Shown here piece after piece: positions 25,380-35,419 of a DNA stretch of 46,871 bases. The position numbers and the translations under genes are program-made. Under the pieces are notes generated by a model. That model searched no databases. It saw only the letters and a list, made by a program, of their open reading frames with translations, and was not told where the DNA came from. Location: contig JAPORT010000077.1 of the NCBI GenBank assembly GCA_026710085.1, forward strand, positions 1 through 46,871. Reading direction: 5' to 3'. The DNA is from Flavobacteriaceae bacterium (GTDB lineage: Bacteria; Bacteroidota; Bacteroidia; Flavobacteriales; Flavobacteriaceae). Position 1 is the stretch's first letter. Each line of letters starts with the position of its first letter.

Positions 25380-25706
25380 ATGCGTTACAATCGATTAAAA
25401 GCAGAACTCACCACAAAAACCTACAATCGAGATTTGATTGAAAAACCAGTAGGTAACATTTACAGAGCTATTTCAATTATTGCCAAAAGAGCCGTTCAAG
25501 TCAATTCCGACATCAAAAGTGAATTATCAGAAAAACTAAAAGATTTTGAAAGCTATTCTGATTCTTTAGAAGAGGTTTTTGAAAACAAAGAACAAATCGA
25601 AGTCTCAAAATATTATGAGGCTCTACCAAAACCTCATTCTATAGCTATTTCTGAATGGGAGTCTGATTCAATTTATTATAGAGAAAACGACCAAATTGAA
25701 GAATGA
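25380..25706 (+). CDS. rpoZ: RNA polymerase subunit omega, Bacteroidota type
   Basis: 108 residues from the ATG at 25380 (MRYNRLKAELTTKTYNRDL); an upstream frame extension overlapping bamD is rejected. The segments KPVGNIYRAISIIAKRAVQV and EVFENKEQIEVSKYYEALPK are characteristic of the Bacteroidota omega subunit, which helps assemble and stabilise beta'. It lies between bamD and coaBC as in most of the phylum and overlaps coaBC by four bases (ATGA). Confidence 0.88.
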   Translation: MRYNRLKAELTTKTYNRDLIEKPVGNIYRAISIIAKRAVQVNSDIKSELSEKLKDFESYSDSLEEVFENKEQIEVSKYYEALPKPHSIAISEWESDSIYYRENDQIEE

Positions 25707-26908
25707 GTCCGCTTAGCGGCAAAAAAATATTACTGGGAATCAGTGGAGGTATAGCTGCATACAAATCCCCAATTCTCGTCCGGCATCTTATCAAAAAAGG
25801 AGCCAAAGTAAAAGTCATTTTAACTCCTTCTGCTAGGGATTTTGTCACGCCACTAACTCTTTCTTCTCTTTCTGGTGATAGCGTACATTGGAAATTCACA
25901 GAAACACAAGCAGAAAGCCCTCAATGGGTTAATCATGTTGAAATAGGAATCTGGGCAGATTTGTTTTTAATTGCTCCTGCTACTGCTAATACTCTCTCTT
26001 CGATGGTTCATGGAAGATGCAATAATTTATTATTGGCTACATATCTTTCGGCAAGATGCCCTATCATGGTTGCCCCCGCCATGGATTTGGATATGTATGC
26101 ACACGAGAGTACTCAAAAAAATTTAGCATCTCTTGCCCAGAGCAAGGTTCGAGTTCTTGATGTGGGGGAAGGATTTTTAGCTAGTGGACTTCAAGGGAAA
26201 GGGAGAATGCTCGAACCAGAAGAAATTGCCCAACAAGTTGAGTCTTTATTTTACGAAAATCAACCATTGACAAATAAGCGCGTCCTCATCACCTGTGGAC
26301 CAACCTATGAAGCCATCGATCCTGTTCGTTTTATAGGAAACCATTCTTCAGGTAAAATGGGTTATTGTTTGGCTGAAGTAGCTCTGCAGTTAGGAGCCTT
26401 GGTTACCTTAATCTCCGGACCAACTAGTTTCACCCTTGAACATCAAAACTTAGAGCTTATCTATGTTCAATCTGCAGACGATATGTTTCAGGCCACTAAG
26501 TCCAAATTTCAATCGATGGATATTATCATTGCTGCTGCTGCTGTTGCTGACTTTCGTCCTAAAACTTGTTGGGATTCAAAAATTAAAAAAGAAAATACAT
26601 TAGAGTCTATTCAATTAGAACCAACAATCGACATCCTCAAATATATTGGCTTGAATAAATCCAATCAGTACTTGGTGGGGTTTGCTCTTGAATCCGATAA
26701 TGAATTGGAAAATGCTAAAAAGAAATTGGTTCATAAAAATCTAGATGCTATTGTTCTGAATTCGCTGAATGACTCCGGTGCGGGTTTTAAAAGTCCACAA
26801 AATAAAATCACATTCATTGATAAAAAATTCAACAAAACGGAATATCCTTTGAAAGAAAAAATTGATGTGGCCAAAGATATATTCACTCAAATTGTCTCTC
26901 GACTTTGA
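25703..26908 (+). CDS. coaBC: Bifunctional phosphopantothenoylcysteine decarboxylase / phosphopantothenate-cysteine ligase
   Basis: Two successive steps of coenzyme A synthesis in one 401-residue protein. The N-terminal FMN-dependent CoaC half has LLGISGGIAAYKSPILVRHL, the active-site histidine in NHVEIGIWADLFLIAPATAN and the substrate-binding APAMDLDMY motif. The CoaB half begins near residue 190 with RVLITCGPTYEAIDPVRFI and HSSGKMGYCLAEVAL, with AAAVADFRPK and the KIKKE lysine motif later. Both halves look intact. Downstream, coaE completes the pathway at 30.6 kb. Confidence 0.96.
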   Translation: MSPLSGKKILLGISGGIAAYKSPILVRHLIKKGAKVKVILTPSARDFVTPLTLSSLSGDSVHWKFTETQAESPQWVNHVEIGIWADLFLIAPATANTLSSMVHGRCNNLLLATYLSARCPIMVAPAMDLDMYAHESTQKNLASLAQSKVRVLDVGEGFLASGLQGKGRMLEPEEIAQQVESLFYENQPLTNKRVLITCGPTYEAIDPVRFIGNHSSGKMGYCLAEVALQLGALVTLISGPTSFTLEHQNLELIYVQSADDMFQATKSKFQSMDIIIAAAAVADFRPKTCWDSKIKKENTLESIQLEPTIDILKYIGLNKSNQYLVGFALESDNELENAKKKLVHKNLDAIVLNSLNDSGAGFKSPQNKITFIDKKFNKTEYPLKEKIDVAKDIFTQIVSRL

Positions 26909-27804
26909 TGCGTTTCTTCTGTTGTAGCATCCTGAGTTTTTTTGCCTGTGGGCCTCACTCATACACACAAGAACTAAGAGCCACCGTTGTCGTCAACTCA
27001 TCAATAGTCGAACAAGTAAATAATAGAATTTTTCAAGAATTACAATCCAGCGTTAGTCACTTTCTTAACACTCAAAACTTTGGTAATCAAACTGTTTTAA
27101 TCCAAGAGAAAGTCCATTCTAATTTTGTATTTATTATTGAAGATTTCAGTAATCATCAATTCAGTGGATCACTTCAAGTACAATCTTTTCGACCAGTTTA
27201 TGGAACCAATTATATTTCTCCAGTTTTTGGGTATTTAGATCAGGATATTCAATTTGAATTTAGAAATGACATGCCATTAAACTATGCTTCAGATATTGAT
27301 ACATCTGAATTGATGTCTCTTTTATCTTTTTACAGTCATTTACTATTAGCCTATGATTTAGATACTTTTTCACCGATGGGAGGTCAATTTCATTTAAGTC
27401 GGGCTCGATCTATTCAGCGATTAGCCCGGTCTCGAGGTCAAAATGGTTGGTTACCACAATCCAACAATAGAAACCGTTACCAACTAACTCAAGAATTAGA
27501 TACCCAATTAGGACAAATATTTCGAAGCAGAGGACTCTATCAATACCATCGAAAAGTCATGGATCAAATGGCGGAGCATTCAGATCAAGGATTAGAACAA
27601 CTATTTGATCTTATTCTTGATTTTGAAGATTTATATCAAATCAATTCTCGATCCATGCTCTTGCAACTTTTTTTTGACGTTAAAGCTCAAGAATTATTTC
27701 AAATATTGACTCGTACAACAACTTCAATTCCAACTGATGTGATTCAGTCTTTAGTTAGGTTTTCGCCAACGAATAGTCAACTATGGCAGAAAATAAACAA
27801 CTAA
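26908..27804 (+). CDS. DUF4835 family exported protein
   Basis: 298 residues. The ATG shares a base with the coaBC stop (TGATG), so the genes are coupled. The signal sequence is MRFFCCSILSFFACGPHSYT, then QELRATVVVNSSIVEQVNNR starts the mature domain. FRPVYGTNYISPVFGYLDQD and the later FSPMGGQFHLSRA segment fit the DUF4835 family, found almost only in Bacteroidota between coaBC and recN. Likely periplasmic; function unknown. Confidence 0.88.
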   Translation: MRFFCCSILSFFACGPHSYTQELRATVVVNSSIVEQVNNRIFQELQSSVSHFLNTQNFGNQTVLIQEKVHSNFVFIIEDFSNHQFSGSLQVQSFRPVYGTNYISPVFGYLDQDIQFEFRNDMPLNYASDIDTSELMSLLSFYSHLLLAYDLDTFSPMGGQFHLSRARSIQRLARSRGQNGWLPQSNNRNRYQLTQELDTQLGQIFRSRGLYQYHRKVMDQMAEHSDQGLEQLFDLILDFEDLYQINSRSMLLQLFFDVKAQELFQILTRTTTSIPTDVIQSLVRFSPTNSQLWQKINN

Positions 27805-28020
27805 CATTCCTTTGAATTATTGAAAGTCGAAAAAATGAGAGCTATGAAGAAACTAATTTTTCTACATCAACATCTAGATCAACTTATGGGATGTTCTTCC
27901 CTTCCAAAATAACGCGCGGCTCTGCTGATTTTGTCATTTTTGTCTCAAGATGTTGGTATTGATTGTACTTTATTTGAAATTTTAATGACATGAGAAAAGA
28001 GATGAAACAAAAGAGACTAT

Positions 28021-28028
28021 TATCTTTG
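28021..28028 (+). promoter_or_regulatory. Possible -7 box of recN
   Basis: TATCTTTG matches TAnnTTTG, with the recN TTG start 22 bases further on. No good -33 element at the expected distance. The 27805-28050 gap holds nothing else I recognise. Confidence 0.35.
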
Positions 28029-28050
28029 AATTTTAAATAATTTTTCGGCA

Positions 28051-29709
28051 TTGCTCAAGAGTCTAGAGATTGAAAATTATGCACTAATCGATCAAGTCAA
28101 AGCTGAGTTTTCAGATGGTATGACTTGTATTACAGGTCAAACTGGAGCTGGAAAGTCAATTGTTTTGGGAGGACTATCATTGGTATTAGGAAAAAGAGCA
28201 GATACAACAATAATCAAAGATGCTTCAAAGAAATGCACTGTCGAAGCCGTTTTTGAAATTCAGAATAAAAGAATAAAATCTTTTTTTACAGAAAATAATC
28301 TAGAATATGATGATTTAACAATTATTCGAAGAGTCATTTATCCCCATGGAAAGTCAAGAGTCTTTGTTAATGATTCTCCAGTGAAACTCTCGGTTTTAGA
28401 AAATCTAAGCGTTCAATTAATTGATATTCATTCACAAAGAAAAACTCAAACATTATTAGGCGACGATCAACAACTACGACTGCTTGATTCATTTGCACAA
28501 AATGGTGAACTCTTGAATCAATATCAATTGACTTTTCGAGAATACAAAAAAGCCCAACAAACCATAAAAAAACTTATTGATGACCATACGCTTGACCAAA
28601 AATCTCGAGAACTAAATGAGTTCTTATTTCAAGAACTAGAAGAAGCTGAATTACACCATGATTTAAAATCTCAATTAGAATCACAGTTAAACGAATTGGT
28701 TCATTCTGAAGAAATTCAAAATGGAATCAAAGGAGCACTGCATACATTGAATTCCGAACCATATGGTTTGAATAACCAAATGATCGAATTACAAACTTTT
28801 ATTGATAATGTGTCGAAACACTCCAATCAGTACCTAGGCTTTTCTCAAAGAGTCTCTTCACTACGAATTGAGGTTCATGAACTATCTTTCGAACTCGATA
28901 GAAGCATCGATTCTATAGTTGTTCATCAAGAAGACATAAACCAAATCAATGAACGCTTAAATCAGATTAACAAGTTGGAGTTAAAGCATCGCGTTCAATC
29001 TGTCGAGGATTTGATTGAAAAAAGAGAAGCATTAAGGAAATCCCTAGATAAAGCTCAACAGTTTCAAGATCATTTAAATACGTTGGAGTCAAAGAGGGAA
29101 AAAATATACAATCAATTGGAACAATTGGGAAAAAAACTTACGGAAACAAGAAAAGCAAAGTCTATACATCTCATTGAAGAAGTTGAGTCTTTAACCAAAC
29201 AAATGGGATTAGATGCCTTGAAAATAAAACTCGATTTTCAAACCAAACAAGATTTTGAATATCGAGGTAAAGATCATCTGAACTTTTTAATAAAAATCAA
29301 TCCAGGAAGTCCATATAAACTTTTAAATAAAGTCGTTTCTGGCGGCGAATTATCTCGAATTATGTTGGCTCTTAAAACCGTGATTTCTCGATATAAAAAG
29401 CTTCCTACAGTTGTGTTTGATGAAATTGATACTGGAATTTCTGGTAACATTGCAGATGCCGTTGCTCGAGTAATGCGCACTTTATCGAATCATATGCAAG
29501 TCATTACAGTCACTCATTTACCTCAAGTTGCTGCTGTTGGTCAGCATCACTTTAAAGTCTCTAAAGAAAGTGAATCATTATCCACAAAAACGATCATAAA
29601 AAAACTTGATACCTCCCAGAGAGTTCAAGAAATTGCTTCGATGCTTTCAAGCAATCAAATAACATCGACTGCGTTAAAGCATGCTCAAGTATTACTAAAT
29701 CAAAGTTAA
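28051..29709 (+). CDS. recN: DNA repair protein RecN
   Basis: An SMC-like ATPase in double-strand break repair. 552 residues from a TTG start that gives the canonical MLKSLEIENYALIDQVKAEF. Walker A TGQTGAGKSIVLGGLSLVLG is near residues 29-48, a long coiled coil covers roughly 150-370, then the ABC signature VVSGGELSRIMLALK, Walker B PTVVFDEIDTGISG and the His switch VTHLPQVAA. All ATPase motifs are intact. It ends six bases before fabI. Confidence 0.96.
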   Translation: MLKSLEIENYALIDQVKAEFSDGMTCITGQTGAGKSIVLGGLSLVLGKRADTTIIKDASKKCTVEAVFEIQNKRIKSFFTENNLEYDDLTIIRRVIYPHGKSRVFVNDSPVKLSVLENLSVQLIDIHSQRKTQTLLGDDQQLRLLDSFAQNGELLNQYQLTFREYKKAQQTIKKLIDDHTLDQKSRELNEFLFQELEEAELHHDLKSQLESQLNELVHSEEIQNGIKGALHTLNSEPYGLNNQMIELQTFIDNVSKHSNQYLGFSQRVSSLRIEVHELSFELDRSIDSIVVHQEDINQINERLNQINKLELKHRVQSVEDLIEKREALRKSLDKAQQFQDHLNTLESKREKIYNQLEQLGKKLTETRKAKSIHLIEEVESLTKQMGLDALKIKLDFQTKQDFEYRGKDHLNFLIKINPGSPYKLLNKVVSGGELSRIMLALKTVISRYKKLPTVVFDEIDTGISGNIADAVARVMRTLSNHMQVITVTHLPQVAAVGQHHFKVSKESESLSTKTIIKKLDTSQRVQEIASMLSSNQITSTALKHAQVLLNQS

Positions 29710-29715
29710 TTACTC

Positions 29716-30534
29716 ATGAATCATAAAATTTTAAAAGGGAAAAAGGGAATTATTTTTGGTGCATTAGATTCCCAATCCATTGCTTGGAATGCGGCACTAG
29801 CTATCCATGATGCTGGAGGTACTTTTGTATTGACCAACTCACCATTAGCTATTAGAATGGGATCTATTGATGATTTGGCAAAAAAAACAAATTCGAAGAC
29901 CATAGGTTGCGATGCCACTAACTTAGAAGATTTAAACTACTTAATCGAAGAATCTGTAAACACACTGGGATCGAAACTCGATTTTGTATTGCATTCAATC
30001 GGCATGTCTGTTAATGTAAGAAAAAACAGACACTATACCGATTTAAAATACGACTGGTTGACCAAAGGTTGGGATATCTCTGCAGTATCATTTCATAAGT
30101 TGTTGCATACGCTTTATCAACAAGACGCTATGAATTCATGGGGAAGTATTGTTGCCCTATCTTACATTGCAGCTCAAAGAACTTTTCCCAATTATAGTGA
30201 CATGGCTGAGAATAAAGCTTATTTAGAGTCCATTGCTCGGAGTTTTGGGTACTTTTTCGGAAAAGATAAAAAAGTAAGAGTGAACACTATTTCACAATCT
30301 CCGACGCCAACTACAGCGGGAAAGGGAGTTAAAGGATTGGATGCTTTTCTGAATTTTGCAGAAGCCAATTCACCTTTAGGCAATGCTACAGCTATGGACT
30401 GTGCTCATTACATTGTATCCTTATTTTCGGATTATACCCAAAGAGTGACCCTTCAAAATCTGTATCATGATGGTGGATTTTCATCTGTTGGTGTTTCTGA
30501 AGAAATTCTTTCCAAATACTTAAAATCATCATAA
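29716..30534 (+). CDS. fabI: Enoyl-[acyl-carrier-protein] reductase (NADH)
   Basis: The final reduction of each type II fatty-acid elongation round. A 272-residue short-chain dehydrogenase with the FabI-type N-terminus KGKKGIIFGALDSQSIAW, DFVLHSIGMS, and the catalytic pair in LSYIAAQRTFPNYSDMAENK, where tyrosine, six residues and lysine are spaced as in FabI. The C-terminal SPTPTTAGKGVKG loop covers the substrate. It is the usual target of triclosan-type inhibitors; no FabK/FabL/FabV is in the window. Close to recN, suggesting cotranscription. Confidence 0.95.
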   Translation: MNHKILKGKKGIIFGALDSQSIAWNAALAIHDAGGTFVLTNSPLAIRMGSIDDLAKKTNSKTIGCDATNLEDLNYLIEESVNTLGSKLDFVLHSIGMSVNVRKNRHYTDLKYDWLTKGWDISAVSFHKLLHTLYQQDAMNSWGSIVALSYIAAQRTFPNYSDMAENKAYLESIARSFGYFFGKDKKVRVNTISQSPTPTTAGKGVKGLDAFLNFAEANSPLGNATAMDCAHYIVSLFSDYTQRVTLQNLYHDGGFSSVGVSEEILSKYLKSS

Positions 30535-30598
30535 ACAATCTATAATTCGATAAATGTTTTATCTTTAAGAAATTAAAGATTTGATATCGATTGATACA

Positions 30599-31186
30599 AT
30601 GTTTGTTGTAGGAATAACAGGTGGAATTGGAGCTGGGAAAACAACCCTAATGAAAATGTTCGAAAATAAAAATGTGCCTTGTTTTTATGCCGATGATGTG
30701 GCCAAAGAGTTAATGGAATCCAAAATCAAGCTCAAAGTAATTCAACAGTTTGGTAAATCCATTTGTAAGCAAGATGGAAGCATTGACAAAAGTAAATTAT
30801 CGACGATCGTATTTTCAAACAAACTCCAACTCCAAAAATTAAGTGACATCATACATCCAAAAGTTCGACAAGCTTTTCGTAAATTCAAAAAACAACATCA
30901 TAACAGATGGCTCATTGCAAAAGAAGCTGCAATTTTGATTGAATCCGGCACTCATAAAGAATGTGATTACATTGTTTTAGTTACATCGCCGAGAAAAATC
31001 AGAATTCAAAGAATCATGCACCGAAATAAGATCACTTCTGAAATGGTTGATGCCCGTATGAAACAACAATGGAGTGATGAAAAGAAAAAATCATATGCCG
31101 ATTTTATTATTGAATCCATTGATGAGCAAAAAATGAAAAAAGATTTTGAAACTTTGTATGAAGAACTAAAGTCTCTTGCAAAATGA
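30599..31186 (+). CDS. coaE: Dephospho-CoA kinase
   Basis: The last step of CoA synthesis. About 195 residues from the ATG at 30599, giving MFVVGITGGIGAGKTTLMKM with the P-loop right at the start; a TTG 18 bases upstream is less likely. FYADDVAKELM binds substrate, DIIHPKVRQAF and KEAAILIESG are conserved family blocks, and the lid RIQRIMHRNKITSEMVDARM is present. Confidence 0.93.
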   Translation: MFVVGITGGIGAGKTTLMKMFENKNVPCFYADDVAKELMESKIKLKVIQQFGKSICKQDGSIDKSKLSTIVFSNKLQLQKLSDIIHPKVRQAFRKFKKQHHNRWLIAKEAAILIESGTHKECDYIVLVTSPRKIRIQRIMHRNKITSEMVDARMKQQWSDEKKKSYADFIIESIDEQKMKKDFETLYEELKSLAK

Positions 31187-31222
31187 TCATGATCTTGTTA
31201 GTGTTTTATCAATTCATTTAAA

Positions 31223-32884
31223 TTGAAAAATCCCTTTTATTTCGTTTCCAAAGTAGTTAGCAAATCATTATTCAATAGGCGTATCGAGTCTAGGTCAAGG
31301 CTTCTAAACAAATCAAACCTCAGTTTGTTTGTTTTACTCATGATCACAACTGTAACGGGGATTGTTTCCATCCAAGGATACTGGATTTACTCCACATGGG
31401 AAGATCGCGAAAATGAATTTTCCATGGCTGTGACTCAGTCTTTACAAATGGTATCTCAAAGAATTCAATATCGAGAACTTTCGGATTATATTGCCAATTA
31501 TAACAATTTGATTGACTCCCTATCTGACAAAGGAGAATCTGGTTATACTGATATCTATTTTTTTGTTGATCAAGATTCTCCGGATAATTTTATTTCCTAT
31601 TATTCTTATGGTCTTCTTTTTGAAGAATATGATATCACACCTTTTTTTGATTCAGATTTTGGATCTATTGGTTCTAAAGTAACAGACTATCAAAGCAAAT
31701 CTACTGCATTGGTCATTGACAAAAGTGATGTCTTTGATCGAGAAAATCGTTTTCTTTCAAATATTGAACGAATTACTAATGTCAATCAAATTTCTGATCA
31801 ATTTCGAGAATTTACTTTTTTAGAGTATGCCAATACGCGACCAATCCACAAACGACTATCGACCGAAGAGTTAGATATGGTTTTGTATCAGGAATTCGAT
31901 AATAAAAACATTAATACCGCCTATGAATTTGGTATTTATGATAATGGATTAGCTACGAAAATTCGTAGCAATCGCTACATTGAACATCTCGAGGGACCTC
32001 ATTATGTATACCCCATTTTTATCGATCAAAATAATAAGAATCAATATCAGTTGGTGGTTTATTTTCCTCAAAAAAATCAATATGTGTTTTCCTCTATTTT
32101 GAGTATTAGTGTTCTATCACTTATTTTAAGCGTCTTGATTATATCACTTTCCTCCATTGTTTTGATTCGATTGATTCGTCAGAAAAAAATTTCAGAAATG
32201 AAAACAGATTTTATCAACAATATCACACATGAATTTAAAACACCTATAGCAACCATCAATTTAGTTGTTGATTCTTTGAATCAACAATCGCTTCGTCATG
32301 ATGACAAACGTTTAAATCAATACTTGGGAATTATCCGAGAAGAAAATTCCCGCATGTTGACCAATGTCGAAAGTGTTCTTCGTATTTCACAATTGGAAAA
32401 AAAAGGAAAAATTGATAAAAAACTAATTCATTTTCATGCACTGATTAATGAATCTGTTTCAGGTTTAAGCTTGATTATAAAAAATAAAAAAGGATTGGTT
32501 CAAACGAAATTCAATGCAACTAATGACACAATATTAGGAAACCAGCATATGTTGGAAAATCTAGTGACGAACATTATCGATAATTCGATTAAATACACCA
32601 AAGAAAATCAACCTCCAGAAGTTTCGATTACTACCTGGAATGAAAATAAGTCTTTTTATTTATCAATCGCTGATCAAGGAAGAGGGATGTCTTCCAGTAC
32701 TCAAAAACAAGTCTTTGACAAATTTTATCGTAAAGAAACAGGAAACATTCATAATATCAAGGGCTATGGCCTTGGTCTCTCTTATGTAAAGCAAATCAGT
32801 GATATCCATAAAGCCAAGATGACCATAGATACTAAATTGAATGAAGGTTGTCGTTTCGTATTAAAATTTTCCAATGAAATTTAA
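31223..32884 (+). CDS. Sensor histidine kinase
   Basis: A 553-residue membrane kinase. TM1 is about residues 33-54 (SLFVLLMITTVTGIVSIQGY), an extracytoplasmic sensor of about 230 residues with no motif I recognise follows, and TM2 is about 290-316. Then come the HisKA H-box INNITHEFKTPIATI and the ATPase domain with N-box NLVTNIIDNSIKYT, G1 ADQGRGMS and G2 GYGLGLSYVK. It starts with TTG; the cytoplasmic N-terminus is basic. With the next gene it forms a two-component system whose architecture resembles RprX/RprY of Bacteroides; the signal is unknown. Confidence 0.93.
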   Translation: MKNPFYFVSKVVSKSLFNRRIESRSRLLNKSNLSLFVLLMITTVTGIVSIQGYWIYSTWEDRENEFSMAVTQSLQMVSQRIQYRELSDYIANYNNLIDSLSDKGESGYTDIYFFVDQDSPDNFISYYSYGLLFEEYDITPFFDSDFGSIGSKVTDYQSKSTALVIDKSDVFDRENRFLSNIERITNVNQISDQFREFTFLEYANTRPIHKRLSTEELDMVLYQEFDNKNINTAYEFGIYDNGLATKIRSNRYIEHLEGPHYVYPIFIDQNNKNQYQLVVYFPQKNQYVFSSILSISVLSLILSVLIISLSSIVLIRLIRQKKISEMKTDFINNITHEFKTPIATINLVVDSLNQQSLRHDDKRLNQYLGIIREENSRMLTNVESVLRISQLEKKGKIDKKLIHFHALINESVSGLSLIIKNKKGLVQTKFNATNDTILGNQHMLENLVTNIIDNSIKYTKENQPPEVSITTWNENKSFYLSIADQGRGMSSSTQKQVFDKFYRKETGNIHNIKGYGLGLSYVKQISDIHKAKMTIDTKLNEGCRFVLKFSNEI

Positions 32885-32924
32885 CTTTGATTGTACTATT
32901 TTAATGAACATTATCAACTAAAAC

Positions 32925-33635
32925 ATGAAAAAATTTAAACCAAAAATTTTAATCGCTGAGGACAATTACAATTTTGGTAGTATTCTCAAAGATTACTTAG
33001 AAACTCATCATTTTAATGTTGTTTTGGCTAAGGATGGAAATCAAGCGCTGACTCATTATTCAAGTGAAAAGTTTGATTTATGTGTTTTAGATATTATGAT
33101 GCCAAATATGGATGGTTTTACTCTCGCTGAAAAAATTCGAATCATTGATGACAGTGTCCCTATTTTTTTTCTGACAGCAAAAAATTTAAAAACCGATATG
33201 CTCAAAGGCTATAAAGTTGGTGGTGATGATTATCTAACAAAGCCTTTTGATACTGAAGTTTTATTGGCCAAAATCAAAAGAACTTTAAAAAGCAAATCAA
33301 TTTCTGAATCAAAAAACAAAGAAAAATCACCAGAAGTTTATAAGTTAGGGAATTATCTCTACAATTCTCGGTCTCGAATACTCGAATACATTGATGGGGA
33401 AAAAAACGAACTGTCGCCGAAAGAAAATGATCTTTTAAGACTATTTGCTATCTATCAAAATGATTTATTGCCCCGAGATATGGCATTAAATACCGTTTGG
33501 AAAATCAATAATGATTTTACCTCAAGAAGTATGGATGTTTACATTGTGCGTTTAAGGCGATTGTTTTCTCGAGATAAGAGCGTGCAAATCAAAAATATTC
33601 ACGGAGTTGGATTTCAGTTAGTCACAAATCAATAG
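32925..33635 (+). CDS. OmpR-family response regulator
   Basis: 236 residues. Receiver domain with acidic pocket ILIAEDN, phospho-acceptor Asp56 in VLDIMMPNMDG, TAKN at the switch threonine, and the conserved lysine in DDYLTKPFD. The C-terminal winged-helix DNA-binding domain has LSPKENDLLRLF and the recognition helix RSMDVYIVRLRRLF with IHGVGFQL. It follows its cognate kinase by about 40 bases. RprY-like by content; target genes cannot be read from the sequence. Confidence 0.94.
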   Translation: MKKFKPKILIAEDNYNFGSILKDYLETHHFNVVLAKDGNQALTHYSSEKFDLCVLDIMMPNMDGFTLAEKIRIIDDSVPIFFLTAKNLKTDMLKGYKVGGDDYLTKPFDTEVLLAKIKRTLKSKSISESKNKEKSPEVYKLGNYLYNSRSRILEYIDGEKNELSPKENDLLRLFAIYQNDLLPRDMALNTVWKINNDFTSRSMDVYIVRLRRLFSRDKSVQIKNIHGVGFQLVTNQ

Positions 33636-33749
33636 CCAATCAAAAAAAATAGATCAATAAGAAATAATAAACCATCATTTTCTTCCATTCATAAGAGATG
33701 TATTGACGAAGTAATTGAATGAGTTGTGATTTTGATTCAATCAAAGAGC

Positions 33750-34700
33750 CTATTCTTGGGGTTCGTGGTCTTTTTTGAACATTTTATTTCTTGGGTGGTA
33801 TTTATTAAGAACATTTTGAAGAAACCTATTTGATAGATGCGTATAAATCTCAGTAGTTGTGATGCTTTGATGTCCTAATAATAACTGTACGGACCTTAAA
33901 TCAGCACCATTTTCAATCAAATGAGTTGCAAATGAGTGTCTTAATGAATGCGGGCTGATTGATTGTTTGATTTGAGCATGAAGTGCTGCCATCTTTACGA
34001 TATGAAATACCATAACGCGTGATAAAGAAGTACATCGCCTATTTAGAAACACAACATCTTGAAATTGTTGTGGAATTTCAGATGTATTTCTGACTTCATT
34101 GATGTATTTCTCTAACCAAAATTGACACACTTTTCCAATAGGAACAAGTCTTTCTTTATTTCCTTTTCCTCGAATACGAAAAATATTGTCTTTAATGAAA
34201 ACATTTGAAAACGTCAACTTAATGAGTTCCGAAACCCTTAGTCCACTCCCATAAAGAGTTTCGAGTATTGCTCTATTTCTAATTCCTAAACAATGACTTA
34301 CATCTATTTTTTCAAGTATCAATTCAATTTCATCAACAGATAAAACATTTGGTAAGTGTCGACCAACTTTTGGTGTTTCAATGATATCCATAGGATTATT
34401 CGAACGAACATTTTCAAAAGTGAGATAATCAAAAAAGCTTTGGAAACAAGAAATAGCTCTTGATTGGGACGATTTTTTAGAATTTTTTGATTTTTGATAG
34501 ATGTATTCAATCATCGTTTGAGTTGAGATTTCCTTAGGTGTTTGTTCGATTTGATTTTTTTTTAGATACTGAACTAGTAACTTTAAATCTGAGGTATAAC
34601 TTAACATTGTGTTTTCAGTTAACCCACGCTCAATTTTCATGTAGGTTTGGAAGTCTGATATCGCGTCATTCCAACTGATGAATTTAGTTGTATCACTCAT
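33750..34700 (-). CDS. xerD: Tyrosine recombinase XerD-type
   Basis: 316 residues, the site-specific recombinase resolving chromosome dimers. N-terminal SAM-like core-binding domain (ENTMLSYTSDLKLLVQYL), then catalytic residues: Arg in LYGSGLRVSELIKL, Lys in RGKGNKERLVPI, HxxR in SPHSLRHSFATHL, His in LLGHQSITTTEIYTH whose tyrosine is the nucleophile. Standing back to back with aroQ is a conserved Bacteroidota arrangement, which supports a core XerC/D protein rather than a phage integrase. Confidence 0.93.
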   Translation of the reverse strand: MSDTTKFISWNDAISDFQTYMKIERGLTENTMLSYTSDLKLLVQYLKKNQIEQTPKEISTQTMIEYIYQKSKNSKKSSQSRAISCFQSFFDYLTFENVRSNNPMDIIETPKVGRHLPNVLSVDEIELILEKIDVSHCLGIRNRAILETLYGSGLRVSELIKLTFSNVFIKDNIFRIRGKGNKERLVPIGKVCQFWLEKYINEVRNTSEIPQQFQDVVFLNRRCTSLSRVMVFHIVKMAALHAQIKQSISPHSLRHSFATHLIENGADLRSVQLLLGHQSITTTEIYTHLSNRFLQNVLNKYHPRNKMFKKDHEPQE

Positions 34701-34758
34701 TCATTCAAATTTAGTCACTAAATCCACATTTACGTATTTTATCAAGACTCTAAAAATG

Positions 34759-34766
34759 TAATTTAG
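34759..34766 (+). promoter_or_regulatory. -7 box of aroQ
   Basis: TAATTTAG, one base off TAnnTTTG, lies 15 bases before the aroQ ATG. The -33 region is AT-rich without a TTTG. The 81-base interval to xerD must also carry the xerD promoter. Confidence 0.4.
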
Positions 34767-34781
34767 CCTTAAAATCATTCC

Positions 34782-35213
34782 ATGAAAATTGCAATCATTA
34801 ATGGTCCAAATCTGAATTTGTTAGGGAAAAGAGAAAGTTCTATTTATGGAGTTCAAACTTTTGAAGATTATTTTGACTTACTTCAAAAAACATACTCAAC
34901 CATCCATTTCAATGTTTTTCAATCCAATATAGAAGGGGAATTAATCAACTATATTCAACAATCCGATGCTGTTTTTGATGGCATTATTCTTAATGCAGCA
35001 GCTTATACCCATACTTCAGTTGGTCTCGGCGATGCCATTAGGGCAATCGACACCTCTGTCGTCGAAGTACATATATCCAATACTCTAGCTAGGGAAGATT
35101 TTCGACATAAATCCTACATCACGCCTCATGCCAAAGGATTAATCGTTGGTTTTGGAATTGATGTTTATCGTTTGGCAGTTGAAAGTTTTCTACTTGAATC
35201 CCATTCCCCCTAG
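34782..35213 (+). CDS. aroQ: 3-dehydroquinate dehydratase, type II
   Basis: The third step of the shikimate pathway. The 143-residue length is typical of the dodecameric type II enzyme. Motifs: INGPNLNLLGKRESSIYG with the catalytic tyrosine and arginine, FQSNIEGELI, ILNAAAYTHTSVGL with the active-site His, VEVHISN, and the lid-closing region FRHKSYITPHAKGLI. The 206-base interval after it, before the DUF4861 gene, holds nothing I recognise. Confidence 0.95.
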   Translation: MKIAIINGPNLNLLGKRESSIYGVQTFEDYFDLLQKTYSTIHFNVFQSNIEGELINYIQQSDAVFDGIILNAAAYTHTSVGLGDAIRAIDTSVVEVHISNTLAREDFRHKSYITPHAKGLIVGFGIDVYRLAVESFLLESHSP

Positions 35214-35419
35214 TTGTTTATCCAAATTTTCAAATCAATAGTTCAATTTAGATTTTCTCCTAATCCACCATCGTAAGTTGTCACTCCACCATATCTCTCA
35301 ATCAGTCAAAAACTCAAAGAAGGCGCCATTTTTTGCAAGCTTTACTATTATAGAATTTGGGGAAATCAACATGTCAATTACATGATTGGGGCTTTATGAT
35401 TGTACGAATTGGACACCGA

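Noticed and set aside
33750-34700. The tyrosine recombinase as a phage or island integrase
   Set aside because: Its motifs and divergent pairing with aroQ match the conserved chromosomal XerD of Bacteroidota, and no att-like repeats flank it.
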